Shown here: piece after piece, positions 41,153-50,398 of the stretch
How the letters are laid out: each line of letters starts with the position of its first letter
Position numbering within the stretch: position 1 is the first letter of the stretch
Source: Microlunatus antarcticus
GTDB lineage: Bacteria > Actinomycetota > Actinomycetes > Propionibacteriales > Propionibacteriaceae
Length of the DNA stretch: 64,000 nt
Reading direction: 5' to 3'
Assembly: GCF_014193425.1 (NCBI RefSeq)
Contig: NZ_JACHZG010000001.1
Coordinates: 2,170,001-2,234,000 of the forward strand
The notes under the pieces: generated by a model
What the model was told of the DNA's origin: nothing
Databases searched by the model: none
The model's input: the letters and a program-made list of their open reading frames with translations, nothing else
Translations under genes and position numbers: made by a program

Positions 41153-44131
41153 TCAGTCGAGCAGCCCGCGGCGCCGGGCGATCGAGACGGCCTCCGTACG
41201 GCTGCGCGCGCCGAGCTTGGCGAGGATGTTCGAGACGTGCACGCTCGCCGTCTTGGTGCTGATGAAGAGCCGCTGACCCACGTCGCGGTTGCTCCCGCCC
41301 TCGGCGACGAGGGCCAGGACCTCCGCCTCGCGCGGGGTCAGCACGTCGCCGCCTGCCCCGGACGCGTCCCCGCGACCGACGAGCGGTCGGACCTCGTCCA
41401 GCAACGGTCGGGCCCCGAGGGCGCGGGCCACCTCCAGGGAGGCCGACGCGGCCGCCGTGGCGTCGGCCTCGTGACCGGTCGCCCGGAGCGCGACGGCGAG
41501 CCGCGCCTGCGACCGTGCCGTCTCGAAGACGTGCCCGTACGCCGCGAAGCCGGCCACGCTGCCGGCCCAGGCGGAGCGGAGCTCGTCGGCGTCGGTCGGC
41601 TGCGAGGCCAGCCAGCGCAGCCGCAGGTGCTCCGCGCGGACCCGGTGCAGCCACGCCTGACCCTCCGAGCCCGGCACCCGGTGCCGACCGGCTTCGGTCC
41701 ACCCTTCGGCCTCGGCGGCGAGTCGTTCGGCCAGCGACAGCAGCGCCGAGCGCCGGTCCGGGTCGAGGCCGGCGAGCTGGGGCGCGAGCTGACCGAGCAG
41801 CAGCCCGGTCAGCCTGATCCGGCCCTGGAAGGCCGGCGACCCCCACAGAGAGGTCATCGTCACGACGACGGCGTCGTGGACCGCGAGCGCCCCGTCGAGG
41901 TCGCCGGCGTCCCCGTGGAGGTCGATGGCGGCCGCGGCGCTCTGCATCGCGACCATCCCCTCGGCCGTCCACTCGGGACGGGTCCGTTCGAGCACGGCCG
42001 CCCAGCCCGCACGGTCCCCCCGTCCGGCCCGGACGAGGAGCTCGACCGCGGCCAGCGCGGCAGCGGGCAACGACGGCGCCTGGTCGACGGCGTCCCGGGC
42101 CAGGGCGAGCGCGTCGTCCCAGCGGCCGAGCTGGTAGCAGACGAGGCCCGCGTACACCCGCGCCTCGGCGCCGTAGGGGGCGAACGGCAGCCCCAGCCGG
42201 GTGCTCAGCTCGGCGGCGCGCCGGTACGACCCGAGCGACTCGGTCAGCCGGCCCTCCTCGAGCAGGACCCCGCCGAGCTGGTGGCGGATGCGCACCTCGG
42301 CCGGGTCGTCGGCCGCGTGCAGCGCCTCGGCGAGCTCGCCGAGGATGCGCTCGGACCCCGCGCTGTCCCCGCGCCGCTCGGTGACCCGGGCCACCACCGT
42401 CCGCAGCTTGACCGTCGTCTCCCCCGGCCGGAGCTCGGGCGGCATCGCCAGTCCTTCCTCGGCCCAGCCGACCGCCGCGTCGAGCCGCCCCGACAGCACC
42501 AGCGCCGACGCGAGCGCCGTGACCGTCCGGGCCCGCAGCGCGGTCGGAGGCTCGGCCGGCACCAGACGCTCGGCCTCACCCGCCAGGCCGACCAGGTCCG
42601 ACGTCGTCTCGTACACCTCGGCGGCCTCGACGAGGGCGATCAGCAGGCGGGCCCGGTCCGCGGGCGCGGCGTCGGCCGGCAGCCGCGCGAGCTCGGTCGC
42701 CGCCAGCCCCTCCGCCCGGCGCGCCATCCCCGCGGCTGCGGTGGCGGAGACCGCGCGCTCGACGAGCCCGACGAGCTCGACCGGCGGGTCGACGTCGGCG
42801 AGCTGCACGCGGCCGGCCGAGACGAGGTCGAGGGCCCGGGCGTAGTGGCGCGCGGCCTCGTCCGGACCACCCGCCGCCGCGGCCTCGTCACCGGCGCGCA
42901 CGCTGGCGGCGAAGGCCTCGGGCAGCCGTCCGGCGGCGAGCGCGTGCCGAGCGAGGTCGGCGGAGGCGCCGCGGTCCGTCCGACCGGCGAGGGCCGCCGT
43001 GAACGCGTCGTGCAGCCGGGCCCGCTCGCCGGGCAGGAGATCGGCCTCGATCGCCTCGCCCAGCATCGAGTGCCGGAAGCCGTAGCCGTCGCGGTCGCTG
43101 AGGAGGACGTTGCGGTCCAGGGCCGACCGCACGGCCACCTCGAAGCGATCGGGCTGGAGCCCCGTGACCTCGCCGAGCAGGGCGTCGGGGAGCCCGTGAC
43201 CGCCCACGGCCAGGGCGCGGGCCACGAGCCGGGCGTCGGGGTCGAGCTGGTCGACCCGCAGCAGCATCAGGTCGGCCAGGTCCCGCGGCGTGTCCGAGGT
43301 GCCGATGGCGGCCACCAGCTCTTCGGCGAAGAACGCGTTCCCCTCCGCCCGCTCGACCACGTCCTGGAGCTCGGCGGCGGTGGTCGGCTCGGAGCGCAGG
43401 GAGCCGACCAGGGCGCGGACGTCGTCGTCCGGCAACGGCCCGAGCTCGAGGCGGTTCACGCCGGCCAGCCGGTTCCAGGCCGCGAGCAGCGGGCGCAGCG
43501 GGTGCCGGCGGTGCAGGTCGTCGCTGCGGTAGGAGCAGACCAGCCCGACCCGGTCACCGGAGCCGCGCGTGAGCAGGAACGTGAGCAGGTCGTACGTGGA
43601 CTGGTCGGCCCAGTGCAGGTCCTCGACCACCACGAGGAGCGGCTGCTCCGTGGCCAGCGTCGACAGGGTCGCGTGCACGGCCTCGAAGAACAGCCCCCGC
43701 TCGGCCGGCTCGGTCGAGGACGCTCCCGCCCCCGAGGCCACGAGCCGCCGCAGCGACGGGTGCCGGGCCGTGAGCTCGGCGACGGGCTCCGGGTGGACAG
43801 CGGCGAGGCGACCGGCCAGCTCGGTGAACGGGAGGTAGGGCACGGGGCTGCCGCCGAGGTCGAGGCAGTGCCCGACCGCCACGTCCCAGCCGTACGCCCG
43901 GGCCCGTTCCGCGAGGGCGCCCAGCAGGCGGGACTTGCCGATGCCGGCGTCGCCGCCCAGGAGCACGGAGCCGTGGCCGGCCGGCTCGACGACGCCCGCC
44001 CGCATGGCCAGCTCCTCGAGCTCGTGGGTACGCCCGACAAGCGGCGGGGCGGGGGTGGGCACGAGCGTCATCCTCGCAGCCGCCACCGACGGAACGGCAG
44101 CCGTGACGCCGTCGTGCGGTGTGGTCGGCAC
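41153..44131 (-). CDS. Large LuxR-family ATPase regulator (LAL type)
   Basis: This 992-residue regulator has an N-terminal AAA/NACHT-like ATPase (LVGRTHELEELAMRA, Walker A LLGGDAGIGKSRLLGAL at ~60, Walker B LLVVVEDLHWADQSTYDLL) and a long alpha-helical TPR-like middle rich in alanine and leucine. The C-terminal LuxR helix-turn-helix is LTPREAEVLALVAEGGSNRDVGQRLFISTKTASVHVSNIL. This architecture senses an inducer and activates target operons with ATP. Its own target is not obvious from the neighbours. Confidence 0.88.
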   Translation of the reverse strand: MPTTPHDGVTAAVPSVAAARMTLVPTPAPPLVGRTHELEELAMRAGVVEPAGHGSVLLGGDAGIGKSRLLGALAERARAYGWDVAVGHCLDLGGSPVPYLPFTELAGRLAAVHPEPVAELTARHPSLRRLVASGAGASSTEPAERGLFFEAVHATLSTLATEQPLLVVVEDLHWADQSTYDLLTFLLTRGSGDRVGLVCSYRSDDLHRRHPLRPLLAAWNRLAGVNRLELGPLPDDDVRALVGSLRSEPTTAAELQDVVERAEGNAFFAEELVAAIGTSDTPRDLADLMLLRVDQLDPDARLVARALAVGGHGLPDALLGEVTGLQPDRFEVAVRSALDRNVLLSDRDGYGFRHSMLGEAIEADLLPGERARLHDAFTAALAGRTDRGASADLARHALAAGRLPEAFAASVRAGDEAAAAGGPDEAARHYARALDLVSAGRVQLADVDPPVELVGLVERAVSATAAAGMARRAEGLAATELARLPADAAPADRARLLIALVEAAEVYETTSDLVGLAGEAERLVPAEPPTALRARTVTALASALVLSGRLDAAVGWAEEGLAMPPELRPGETTVKLRTVVARVTERRGDSAGSERILGELAEALHAADDPAEVRIRHQLGGVLLEEGRLTESLGSYRRAAELSTRLGLPFAPYGAEARVYAGLVCYQLGRWDDALALARDAVDQAPSLPAAALAAVELLVRAGRGDRAGWAAVLERTRPEWTAEGMVAMQSAAAAIDLHGDAGDLDGALAVHDAVVVTMTSLWGSPAFQGRIRLTGLLLGQLAPQLAGLDPDRRSALLSLAERLAAEAEGWTEAGRHRVPGSEGQAWLHRVRAEHLRLRWLASQPTDADELRSAWAGSVAGFAAYGHVFETARSQARLAVALRATGHEADATAAASASLEVARALGARPLLDEVRPLVGRGDASGAGGDVLTPREAEVLALVAEGGSNRDVGQRLFISTKTASVHVSNILAKLGARSRTEAVSIARRRGLLD

Positions 44132-44293
44132 ATCTGAGGTACCTCAGACGCCGCCGGGCCCCACCTCAGACGACGACTGGCCCGAGAAACGTGTGCTGAT
44201 CAGGCCGAACTCCTGATGCGCGGCCTCTGGCTCACGACGAGATTCACCGTCATGAGGGGTTCGACCAGAGCCCCCGGGACGCAGGAGATCGCC

Positions 44294-44470
44294 ATGGGAC
44301 TCAACGAGTACGAGAACAGCGCCAGGATCGCCGAGCTGCAGGACATCGCTGCGCTCGACCGGCTCGCCGCGGAGGGCCAGCCGCCCGCCGTGCTGAACCG
44401 CTGGGCGACGCGGGAGCACCGCACGGCCCGCCCGGGCGGCCTGCGTCGGCTGCTCCACCTGAGCCACTGA
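44294..44470 (+). CDS. Small hypothetical protein (58 residues)
   Basis: A short frame starts at ATG 44294 with a good ribosome-binding site (CAGGAG, 6 bases upstream). The product (MGLNEYENSARIAELQDIAALD...NRWATREHRTARPGGLRRLLHLSH) is acidic at the N-terminus and basic at the C-terminus. No family was recognised. It lies divergent to the LuxR regulator and convergent with lpd. Confidence 0.5.
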   Translation: MGLNEYENSARIAELQDIAALDRLAAEGQPPAVLNRWATREHRTARPGGLRRLLHLSH

Positions 44471-44501
44471 CGACTCGTCCGGTGGAGCGGCCGCCGACCG
44501 C

Positions 44502-45902
44502 CTACAGGTTGATCATGTGCCCCTCGATGCCGTGCGCGACCTCCTTGAGGGCCTCGGACAGCGTCGGGTGGGCGTGCACGTTGCGGGCGACCTCTTCGGC
44601 CGTGAGGTCCCAGAGCTGGGCGAGGGTGAACTCGGGCAGCAGCTCGGTGACGTCCGGGCCGATCATGTGCAGGCCGAGGATCTCGCCGTACTTGGCGTCG
44701 GCGACGAGCTTGACGAAGCCGGTGGCCTCGCCGAGGCCGTGCGCCTTGCCGTTCGCGGTGAACGGGAACTTGGCGACCTTGACGTCGTAGCCCTTGTCCT
44801 TGGCCTGCGCCTCGGTGTAGCCGAAGGAGCCGATCTGCGGCTGGCAGTAGGTCGCCCGCGGGATCATGTCGTAGTTGATCGCCATGGTCTCGGCGCCGGC
44901 GATCGTCTCCGCCGCCACGACGGCCTGGGCCTCGGCGGTGTGGGCGAGCAGGAGCTTGCCGGTGACGTCGCCGATGGCGTACACGTGCGGGAGGTTCGTC
45001 CGCATGGAGTCGTCGATCTCGATCGCCCCGCGCGCGCCGAGGTGCACACCGATCTTGTCGAGGCCGTAGCCCTCGGTCCGCGGCGCGAAGCCGATGGCCT
45101 GCATGACCTTGTCGGCCTCGAGGATCTGGGTGTCGCCGCCCTTCGCCGGGGAGACGCTCACCTTGACCTTGTCGCCCGAGTCGTCGATGCCCTCGACCTT
45201 GGTGCTGGTCAGCACCTTCACGCCGAGCTTCTTGTACGCCTTCTGCAGCTCGGCGGAGATCTCCGGGTCCTCCAGCGGCACCATCCGGTCCAGGAACTCG
45301 ACGATCGTGACGTCGACGCCGTAGTTGGCCAGCACGTACGCGAACTCGGTCCCGATCGCGCCCGACCCGGCGATGATGATCGAGCCGGGCAGCTCCTCGG
45401 TGAGGATCTGCTCCTCGTACGTCACGACGCGCTCGCTGAGCGAGGTGCCCGGCAGCAGGCGCGTGGTCGCACCGGCCGCGATGATGACGTTGTCGAAGGT
45501 GACGGTCTGGTTGCCGCCCTTGTTCAGCGCGACGTCGAAGGTGTGGTCGTCGACGAACGTGGCCCACCCGTCGATCTCGGTGACCTTGTTCTTCTTCATG
45601 AGGAAGTGCACGCCCTTGGCCATTCGGTCGGCCACGGTCCGGCTGCGCTTGAACGCGACGCCGAAGTCGAACGTGACGTCGCCGCCGATGCCGAAGGTCT
45701 TCGCCTCGTGGGTGAAGAGGTGGGCGATCTCGGCGTTGCGCAGCAGGGCCTTGGTGGGGATGCAGCCGACGTTGTTGCAGACGCCGCCCCAGTACTTCAG
45801 CTCGATGATGGCCGCGGACAGACCCAGCTGTGCGGCGCGGACGGCGGCGACGTAGCCACCCGGTCCGGCGCCCAGCACGACGACGTCGTAGTGATCGCTC
45901 AT
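44502..45902 (-). CDS. lpdA: Dihydrolipoamide dehydrogenase
   Basis: This 466-residue FAD flavoprotein is the E3 subunit of pyruvate and 2-oxoglutarate dehydrogenase complexes, reoxidising dihydrolipoamide with NAD+. The FAD motif is [20 protein letters not shown] and the redox disulfide [16 protein letters not shown]. The NAD motif is [16 protein letters not shown], and the dimer-interface catalytic His-Glu pair is [13 protein letters not shown]. Length is normal. Confidence 0.95.
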   Translation of the reverse strand: MSDHYDVVVLGAGPGGYVAAVRAAQLGLSAAIIELKYWGGVCNNVGCIPTKALLRNAEIAHLFTHEAKTFGIGGDVTFDFGVAFKRSRTVADRMAKGVHFLMKKNKVTEIDGWATFVDDHTFDVALNKGGNQTVTFDNVIIAAGATTRLLPGTSLSERVVTYEEQILTEELPGSIIIAGSGAIGTEFAYVLANYGVDVTIVEFLDRMVPLEDPEISAELQKAYKKLGVKVLTSTKVEGIDDSGDKVKVSVSPAKGGDTQILEADKVMQAIGFAPRTEGYGLDKIGVHLGARGAIEIDDSMRTNLPHVYAIGDVTGKLLLAHTAEAQAVVAAETIAGAETMAINYDMIPRATYCQPQIGSFGYTEAQAKDKGYDVKVAKFPFTANGKAHGLGEATGFVKLVADAKYGEILGLHMIGPDVTELLPEFTLAQLWDLTAEEVARNVHAHPTLSEALKEVAHGIEGHMINL

Positions 45903-46003
45903 GTCGCTAGCCTAGGGGTCGCGGCGAAGGCCCGGCCGAGGTGGTCATGGGGCCTTTCCCCCACCGGACGACACCCCGACACGCCCCGTGGTTGAAGAAA
46001 AAT

Positions 46004-46015
46004 CTCACATGTGAG
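46004..46015. promoter_or_regulatory. Perfect palindrome before murA fusion, candidate operator
   Basis: CTCACATGTGAG is a perfect 12-base palindrome centred 20 bases before the GTG start at 46030, with AT-rich flanks (GAAAAAT and TTATCG). Position and symmetry fit an operator overlapping the promoter. The downstream gene itself encodes an N-terminal Xre-type DNA-binding domain, so autoregulation is the simplest reading. Confidence 0.55.
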
Positions 46016-46029
46016 TTATCGTCGGGCGT

Positions 46030-47553
46030 GTGACCACCACAGACCTCGACCGTATCGGCGGACTGATCAGGAGCGCGCGCAAGCACCGCGGCCTGACCCA
46101 GACCCAGCTCGCGGACGTCCTCGGCACCAGTCAGAGCGCCGTGCACCGCATCGAGGCCGGTAACCAGAACCTCAGTCTCGAGATGGTCAACCGCATCGCC
46201 GCCGCGCTGGACGCGCCGCTCATCTCGGTCGGCCAGCCCGCGCCCCAGCACCTGCGGGTGCAGGGCGGGGTCAAGCTCAACGGGACCATCGAGGTCCGCA
46301 GCTCCAAGAACGCCGCCGTCGCCCTGCTCTGCGCCAGCCTCCTCAACCGGGGCCGGACGGTCATCCGGGGCATCGCGCGCATCGAGGAGGTCAACCGGAT
46401 CCTCGAGGTGCTGACCAGCATCGGCGTGCAGGCCCGCTGGCTGAACGGCGGCGCCGACCTCGAGCTCAACCGGCCCGAGGAGCTCGACCTGGCGGCCATG
46501 GACGTCGAGGCCGCCCGCCGCACGCGCTCAGTGATCATGTTCCTGGGCCCGCTGCTGCACTCGTACGCCGACTTCTCCCTCCCGTACGCCGGCGGCTGCG
46601 ACCTGGGTGCCCGCACGATCGAGCCCCACCTGCAGGTGCTGCGCCGCTTTGGCCTCGACGTCGTCCCGACCGAGGGCTTCTACCGCTGCACGGTCGACGC
46701 CACCGAGCCCGCGCGGCCGATCACGCTGACCGAGCGGGGCGACACCGTCACCGAGAACGCGCTGCTCGCCGCCGCGCTCTCCCCCGGCGTCACGGTCATC
46801 CGCAACGCCAGCCCCAACTACATGGTCCAGGACCTCTGCGTCTTCCTGACCCGCCTCGGCGTCGAGATCGACGGCATCGGCACCACCACGCTGCAGGTGC
46901 ACGGGGTGGAGAGCATCAACACCGACGTGGAGTTCGCGCCGTCGGAGGACCCGATCGAGGCGATGAGCCTGATCACCGCCGCGATCGTCACGCAGTCCGA
47001 GCTGACGATCCAGCGCGCGCCGATCGAGTTCCTGGAGATCGAGCTGGCGATCCTCGAGGAGATGGGCCTCGAGTTCGACCTCGGCACCGAGTACGTCGCC
47101 GCGAACGGGCACACCCGCCTCGTCGACCTGACGGTCAAGCCGTCGGTCCTGCACGCGCCGATCGACAAGATCCACCCGATGCCGTTCCCCGGGCTTAACA
47201 TCGACAACCTGCCGTTCTTCGCGGTCATCGCGGCCAGCGCCGAGGGCAAGACGATCATCCACGACTGGGTCTACGAGAACCGGGCGATCTACCTCACCGA
47301 GCTCAACCGCCTCGGCGCCCGTGTCCAGCTCCTCGACCCGCACCGCGTGATCGTCGAGGGCCCGACCCGCTGGCGCGGGACCCAGGTCGTCTGCCCGCCC
47401 GCGCTGCGCCCGGCCGTCTGCATCCTGCTCGGCATGCTCGCCGCCCGCGGTGAGTCCGTCCTCCGCGACGTGTACGTGATCAACCGCGGCTACGAGGACC
47501 TGGCCAACCGCCTCAACCTCCTTGGCGCCGACATCGAGGTCTTCAGAGATTAA
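46030..47553 (+). CDS. murA: UDP-GlcNAc 1-carboxyvinyltransferase with N-terminal Xre HTH
   Basis: This 507-residue fusion has residues about 5-68 as an Xre helix-turn-helix (IGGLIRSARKHRGLTQTQLADVLGTSQSAVHRIEAGNQ). From residue ~75 it is an EPSP/MurA enzyme (HLRVQGGVKLNGTIEVRSSKNAAVALL). The MurA loop keeps its catalytic cysteine (PYAGGCDLGARTIEPHL). It also has LTERGDTVTENALLAAAL and HPMPFPGLNIDNLPFFAVIAA. The enzyme transfers enolpyruvate from PEP to UDP-GlcNAc, the first step of peptidoglycan synthesis. The fused HTH suggests gene control by precursor state. Whether this is the housekeeping MurA is not shown here. Confidence 0.9.
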   Translation: MTTTDLDRIGGLIRSARKHRGLTQTQLADVLGTSQSAVHRIEAGNQNLSLEMVNRIAAALDAPLISVGQPAPQHLRVQGGVKLNGTIEVRSSKNAAVALLCASLLNRGRTVIRGIARIEEVNRILEVLTSIGVQARWLNGGADLELNRPEELDLAAMDVEAARRTRSVIMFLGPLLHSYADFSLPYAGGCDLGARTIEPHLQVLRRFGLDVVPTEGFYRCTVDATEPARPITLTERGDTVTENALLAAALSPGVTVIRNASPNYMVQDLCVFLTRLGVEIDGIGTTTLQVHGVESINTDVEFAPSEDPIEAMSLITAAIVTQSELTIQRAPIEFLEIELAILEEMGLEFDLGTEYVAANGHTRLVDLTVKPSVLHAPIDKIHPMPFPGLNIDNLPFFAVIAASAEGKTIIHDWVYENRAIYLTELNRLGARVQLLDPHRVIVEGPTRWRGTQVVCPPALRPAVCILLGMLAARGESVLRDVYVINRGYEDLANRLNLLGADIEVFRD

Positions 47554-47711
47554 TTGCCTCCGCTTCGCTCCGGCGCGGGTCGGGCTCCAACCCTCTGCCT
47601 TCCTCCCTGCCGGGCACGACGAAAAGCATGTCGTGCCCGTCCGGTCGTCCAGGCAGAGGCGCCCGATCCGGTAGTGGTCGAGCTTCAAACGCGTCGGAGC
47701 AGTCCCGCTCG
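47554..47711. other. Convergent intergenic gap
   Basis: About 158 bases between convergent murA and pdxY. It has scattered short inverted repeats (GTCGTGCCCG / CGGGCACGAC around 47613-47641, usable as a bidirectional terminator hairpin) and no gene. Confidence 0.45.
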
Positions 47712-48566
47712 CTACGTGAGGCGTACGGCCTCGAAGCGGCGCGACGGGCGTACGAGCTCGTCCTGCGCCGCGACGAGCTCGAGCTCGCGCCGACCGGAAC
47801 GCCGCGTCGCGTCGAGGACGCCGAACACCACCGAGGCCGTCCACGCGGCGGCGTCGGCGGGGTCGTCGGTCTGCAGCAGGCGCGCCAGGAACACGGCCGC
47901 GGTCAGGTCGCCGGCTCCCTGGAACAGCCCGTCGAGGCGCGGCGTCGTGACGCGCCAAGCGCCCGCGCCGGTCGCGACGACCAGGTCGAGCGTGCCGGGC
48001 TCGGCGTCCTCGACGTCGACGCTGGTGACGAGGACCGTCTCCGGCCCGAGCGCGCGAGCCGCCTGGGCCGCCGCGACGACGTCGGCGAACGTCCGTACCG
48101 TCCGCCCGGTGAGGAACTCGAGCTCGAACTGGTTCGGCGTGATCACCTGCGCCTGCGGCACGACGGCGTCACGCATCAGCTCGGGGATCCCCGGAGCCAC
48201 GAAGAACCCGCGCCCGACGTCCCCGAGGACCGGGTCGCAGCAGTAGAGCGCGGCCGGGTTGCGCTGCTTGACCAGCGCCACGGCCTCGAGGATCGCCGAG
48301 CCGCTGTCGGCCGCTCCCTGGTAGCCCGAGAGCACCGCGTCGCACTCCCCCAGCACCCCGAGCTCGTCGATCCCCCGCACCACCTCGCGGACGTCGTCCG
48401 CCGTCAGGAGCGGCCCGCGCCACGAGGGGTAGCCGGTGTTGTTCGAGAAGTGCACCGTGATCACCGGCCACACCTCGACGCCCATCCGCATCAGCGGGAA
48501 CGTCGCCGCGCTGTTGCCGACGTGGCCGTACGCGACGCTCGACTGGATCGACAGGATCGTGGTCAT
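47712..48566 (-). CDS. pdxY: Pyridoxal kinase (PdxY-like)
   Basis: This 284-residue ribokinase-fold enzyme phosphorylates pyridoxal to pyridoxal 5'-phosphate. Marks are ILSIQSSVAYGHVGNSAATFPL at the start, VLSGYQGAADSG, YCCDPVLGDVGRGFFV, and the catalytic anion-hole/Asp motif GLFQGAGDLTAAVFLARL. ATG 48566 chosen (MTTILSIQS); the frame upstream overlaps the neighbouring gene. Confidence 0.9.
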   Translation of the reverse strand: MTTILSIQSSVAYGHVGNSAATFPLMRMGVEVWPVITVHFSNNTGYPSWRGPLLTADDVREVVRGIDELGVLGECDAVLSGYQGAADSGSAILEAVALVKQRNPAALYCCDPVLGDVGRGFFVAPGIPELMRDAVVPQAQVITPNQFELEFLTGRTVRTFADVVAAAQAARALGPETVLVTSVDVEDAEPGTLDLVVATGAGAWRVTTPRLDGLFQGAGDLTAAVFLARLLQTDDPADAAAWTASVVFGVLDATRRSGRRELELVAAQDELVRPSRRFEAVRLT

Positions 48567-48591
48567 GGGACGAGCCTCGACGGATCCGGGC

Positions 48592-48900
48592 TCAGAGCGT
48601 CCCGGCGGAGCCACCGACCGGGATCGGCTCCATGGTCACCACGCGGACCGGCTCCGCCAGGAGCTCGCCCGTGGCCGCCTGCAACGGCTTGACGGCCGAG
48701 CCGGAGGCGTGGGCCTCGAGGTCGGCGGCCGACTCCCACTTCTCGATCATCGTGACCGTGCCGTCGTCCGCGTCGTGGATGGCGTAGAGCAGGCAGCCCG
48801 CCTCGGCGTGCACGGCAGGGATCGTCGACCGCAACGCCTCGACGAGGTCGTCCTTGCGGCCGGGGACGGGGTGGAACACAGCGGTGACGACGACGGGCAC
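48592..48900 (-). CDS. Putative quinol monooxygenase (ABM domain)
   Basis: This 102-residue ABM-fold protein contains VVTAVFHPVPGRKDDLVEALRSTIPAVHAEAGCLLYAIHDADDG, TMIEKWESAADLEAHASG and PLQAATGELLAEPV, which follow the family pattern closely. It starts at GTG 48900 behind CGGAGGTC. It sits upstream of pdxY on the same strand with a 25-base gap, so they may share a transcript. It is distinct in sequence from the mobile-region ABM gene at 2292. Confidence 0.8.
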   Translation of the reverse strand: MPVVVTAVFHPVPGRKDDLVEALRSTIPAVHAEAGCLLYAIHDADDGTVTMIEKWESAADLEAHASGSAVKPLQAATGELLAEPVRVVTMEPIPVGGSAGTL

Positions 48901-49054
48901 GAGACCTCCGGGGCTGGGATGCGGACGGACGAGGTGGATGGACCGGTCACAGTCTGGCGGTTCCGCGGGGACGCCGACGACCGGTCCTGAGGGAGCGACG
49001 AGAACTTGCCCGCCCCCTCGGCGTGTCTTGCTTGACGACCGTAGGCTGGCCGAC

Positions 49055-49567
49055 ATGTCCGGCTGGGTCGACGAACAGGCCCGCCCGGGGACCCCTGCCG
49101 ACAAGAGCCCGTCCCCCCACAGCCAGGACTCGACGTCCGACCTCGAGCCGCCCCTGCGCGCACCGCACGAGGACCGCTGGGCCTGGCGGCGCCGCATCCG
49201 CGCCAACCCGCACCAGCTCCGCATCTACCGCGCCGTCGTCGCCGCCATCGGCCTGCTGCTGGTCCTCCTGGGCCTCGCCACCGGCTGGCTCCCCGGCCCC
49301 GGCGGCATCCCCCTCATCCTCGGCGGCCTCGCCGTCTGGGCAAGCGAGTTCCGGTGGGCGCACCGGCTGATGCTGCGGCTCAAGCACGCCCTGCACGTCT
49401 ACCAGGGGTGGACCCGGCGCCGGAAGATCGTCTCCTGGCTCGTCTTCCTCGCCGCGTGCGGCCTGATCGGCTGGGGCTACCTCGCCGCCGTCGGTCCGCC
49501 GACGTGGATCCCGTTCGAGGTCGACCGCGTCCTCGCGGTCCTGCCCGGCGTCGACATCCCCGGCTGA
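49055..49567 (+). CDS. PGPGW-motif membrane protein (TIGR02611 type)
   Basis: This 170-residue actinobacterial membrane protein has a charged N-terminal ~70 residues and then helices VVAAIGLLLVLLGLATGWLPGPGGIPLILGGLAVWASEF and IVSWLVFLAACGLIGWGYLAAV. The glycine/proline-rich turn GWLPGPGG is the family mark. Function unknown. ATG 49055 chosen. It is upstream of the GDPD gene on the same strand. Confidence 0.78.
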   Translation: MSGWVDEQARPGTPADKSPSPHSQDSTSDLEPPLRAPHEDRWAWRRRIRANPHQLRIYRAVVAAIGLLLVLLGLATGWLPGPGGIPLILGGLAVWASEFRWAHRLMLRLKHALHVYQGWTRRRKIVSWLVFLAACGLIGWGYLAAVGPPTWIPFEVDRVLAVLPGVDIPG

Positions 49568-49615
49568 GTCGCCCGCCAGACCCTCCGCCGGCCCGCCGGC
49601 TGACATGATGACGGC

Positions 49616-50398
49616 GTGCGCGCCGCCGAGTACGCCTTCTTCGACGCACCGTTCCTGGCCTTCGCCCATCGCGGGGGCGCCGGGTACGCCCCGAACGTCG
49701 GCCGGGAGAACACCCGCCACGCCTTCGCCGAGGCCGTCGCGCTCGGCTACCGCTACCTGGAGACCGACGTCCACGCCACCGCCGACGGCGCGCTGCTCGC
49801 GTTCCACGACCCGCTGCTCGACCGCGTCACGGACGGCTCCGGCGCCGTCGCGAGTCGCACCAGCGCCGAGCTCGTCGGAGTCCGGATCGGTGGGCGCGAC
49901 CCAATCCCCACGTTCACCGAGCTGCTCGAGGCGTTCCCCACCGCGCGCTTCAACGTCGACGCCAAGTCGGAGCCGGCCGTCGACCTGCTGGCCGACGCGA
50001 TCGGCGCCCACGACGCGTACGACCGGGTGTGCGTGAGCTCGTTCTCGCCCGCCCGGCTGCACCGGCTGCGCCGCCGGCTCGGCCCCCGCGTGCCCACCGC
50101 CGTCAGCTCGCGTGGGGTGGTCCTCACCCGCTTCGCCCCGTGGCTGACCCGGGTTCTCGACTCACCCGCGCCCGCGCTGCAGGTGCCGCTGTTCACTCGG
50201 ATCGGGGGCCGTACGGTCCGCATCACCACCCCTGCCTTCGTCCGCGCCGCCCACCGGCGCGGCAAGCAGGTGCACGTGTGGACGGTCGACGACCAGCCGA
50301 CGCTCGAGCGCCTGGTCGACCTCGGCGTGGACGGCGTCTTCACCGACCGGCCGGACACGCTCAAGACGGTCCTGCTCGAGCGCGGGCTCTGGTCGTGA
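49616..50398 (+). CDS. Glycerophosphodiester phosphodiesterase
   Basis: This 260-residue TIM-barrel enzyme hydrolyses glycerophosphodiesters to glycerol 3-phosphate and an alcohol. The catalytic motif FAHRGGAGYAPNVGRENT (His-Arg) and metal motif YLETDVHATADGALLAFHD are both present, as are FNVDAKSE and HVWTVDDQ. It starts at GTG 49616, and its stop overlaps the GTG of the MFS gene (GTGA), so the two are coupled. Confidence 0.9.
   Translation: MRAAEYAFFDAPFLAFAHRGGAGYAPNVGRENTRHAFAEAVALGYRYLETDVHATADGALLAFHDPLLDRVTDGSGAVASRTSAELVGVRIGGRDPIPTFTELLEAFPTARFNVDAKSEPAVDLLADAIGAHDAYDRVCVSSFSPARLHRLRRRLGPRVPTAVSSRGVVLTRFAPWLTRVLDSPAPALQVPLFTRIGGRTVRITTPAFVRAAHRRGKQVHVWTVDDQPTLERLVDLGVDGVFTDRPDTLKTVLLERGLWS

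Noticed and set aside
41126-44137. A 1003-residue open frame on the plus strand opposite the LuxR regulator.
   Set aside because: It is the antisense shadow of a clear 992-residue regulator with Walker and HTH motifs, produced by high-GC codon bias.
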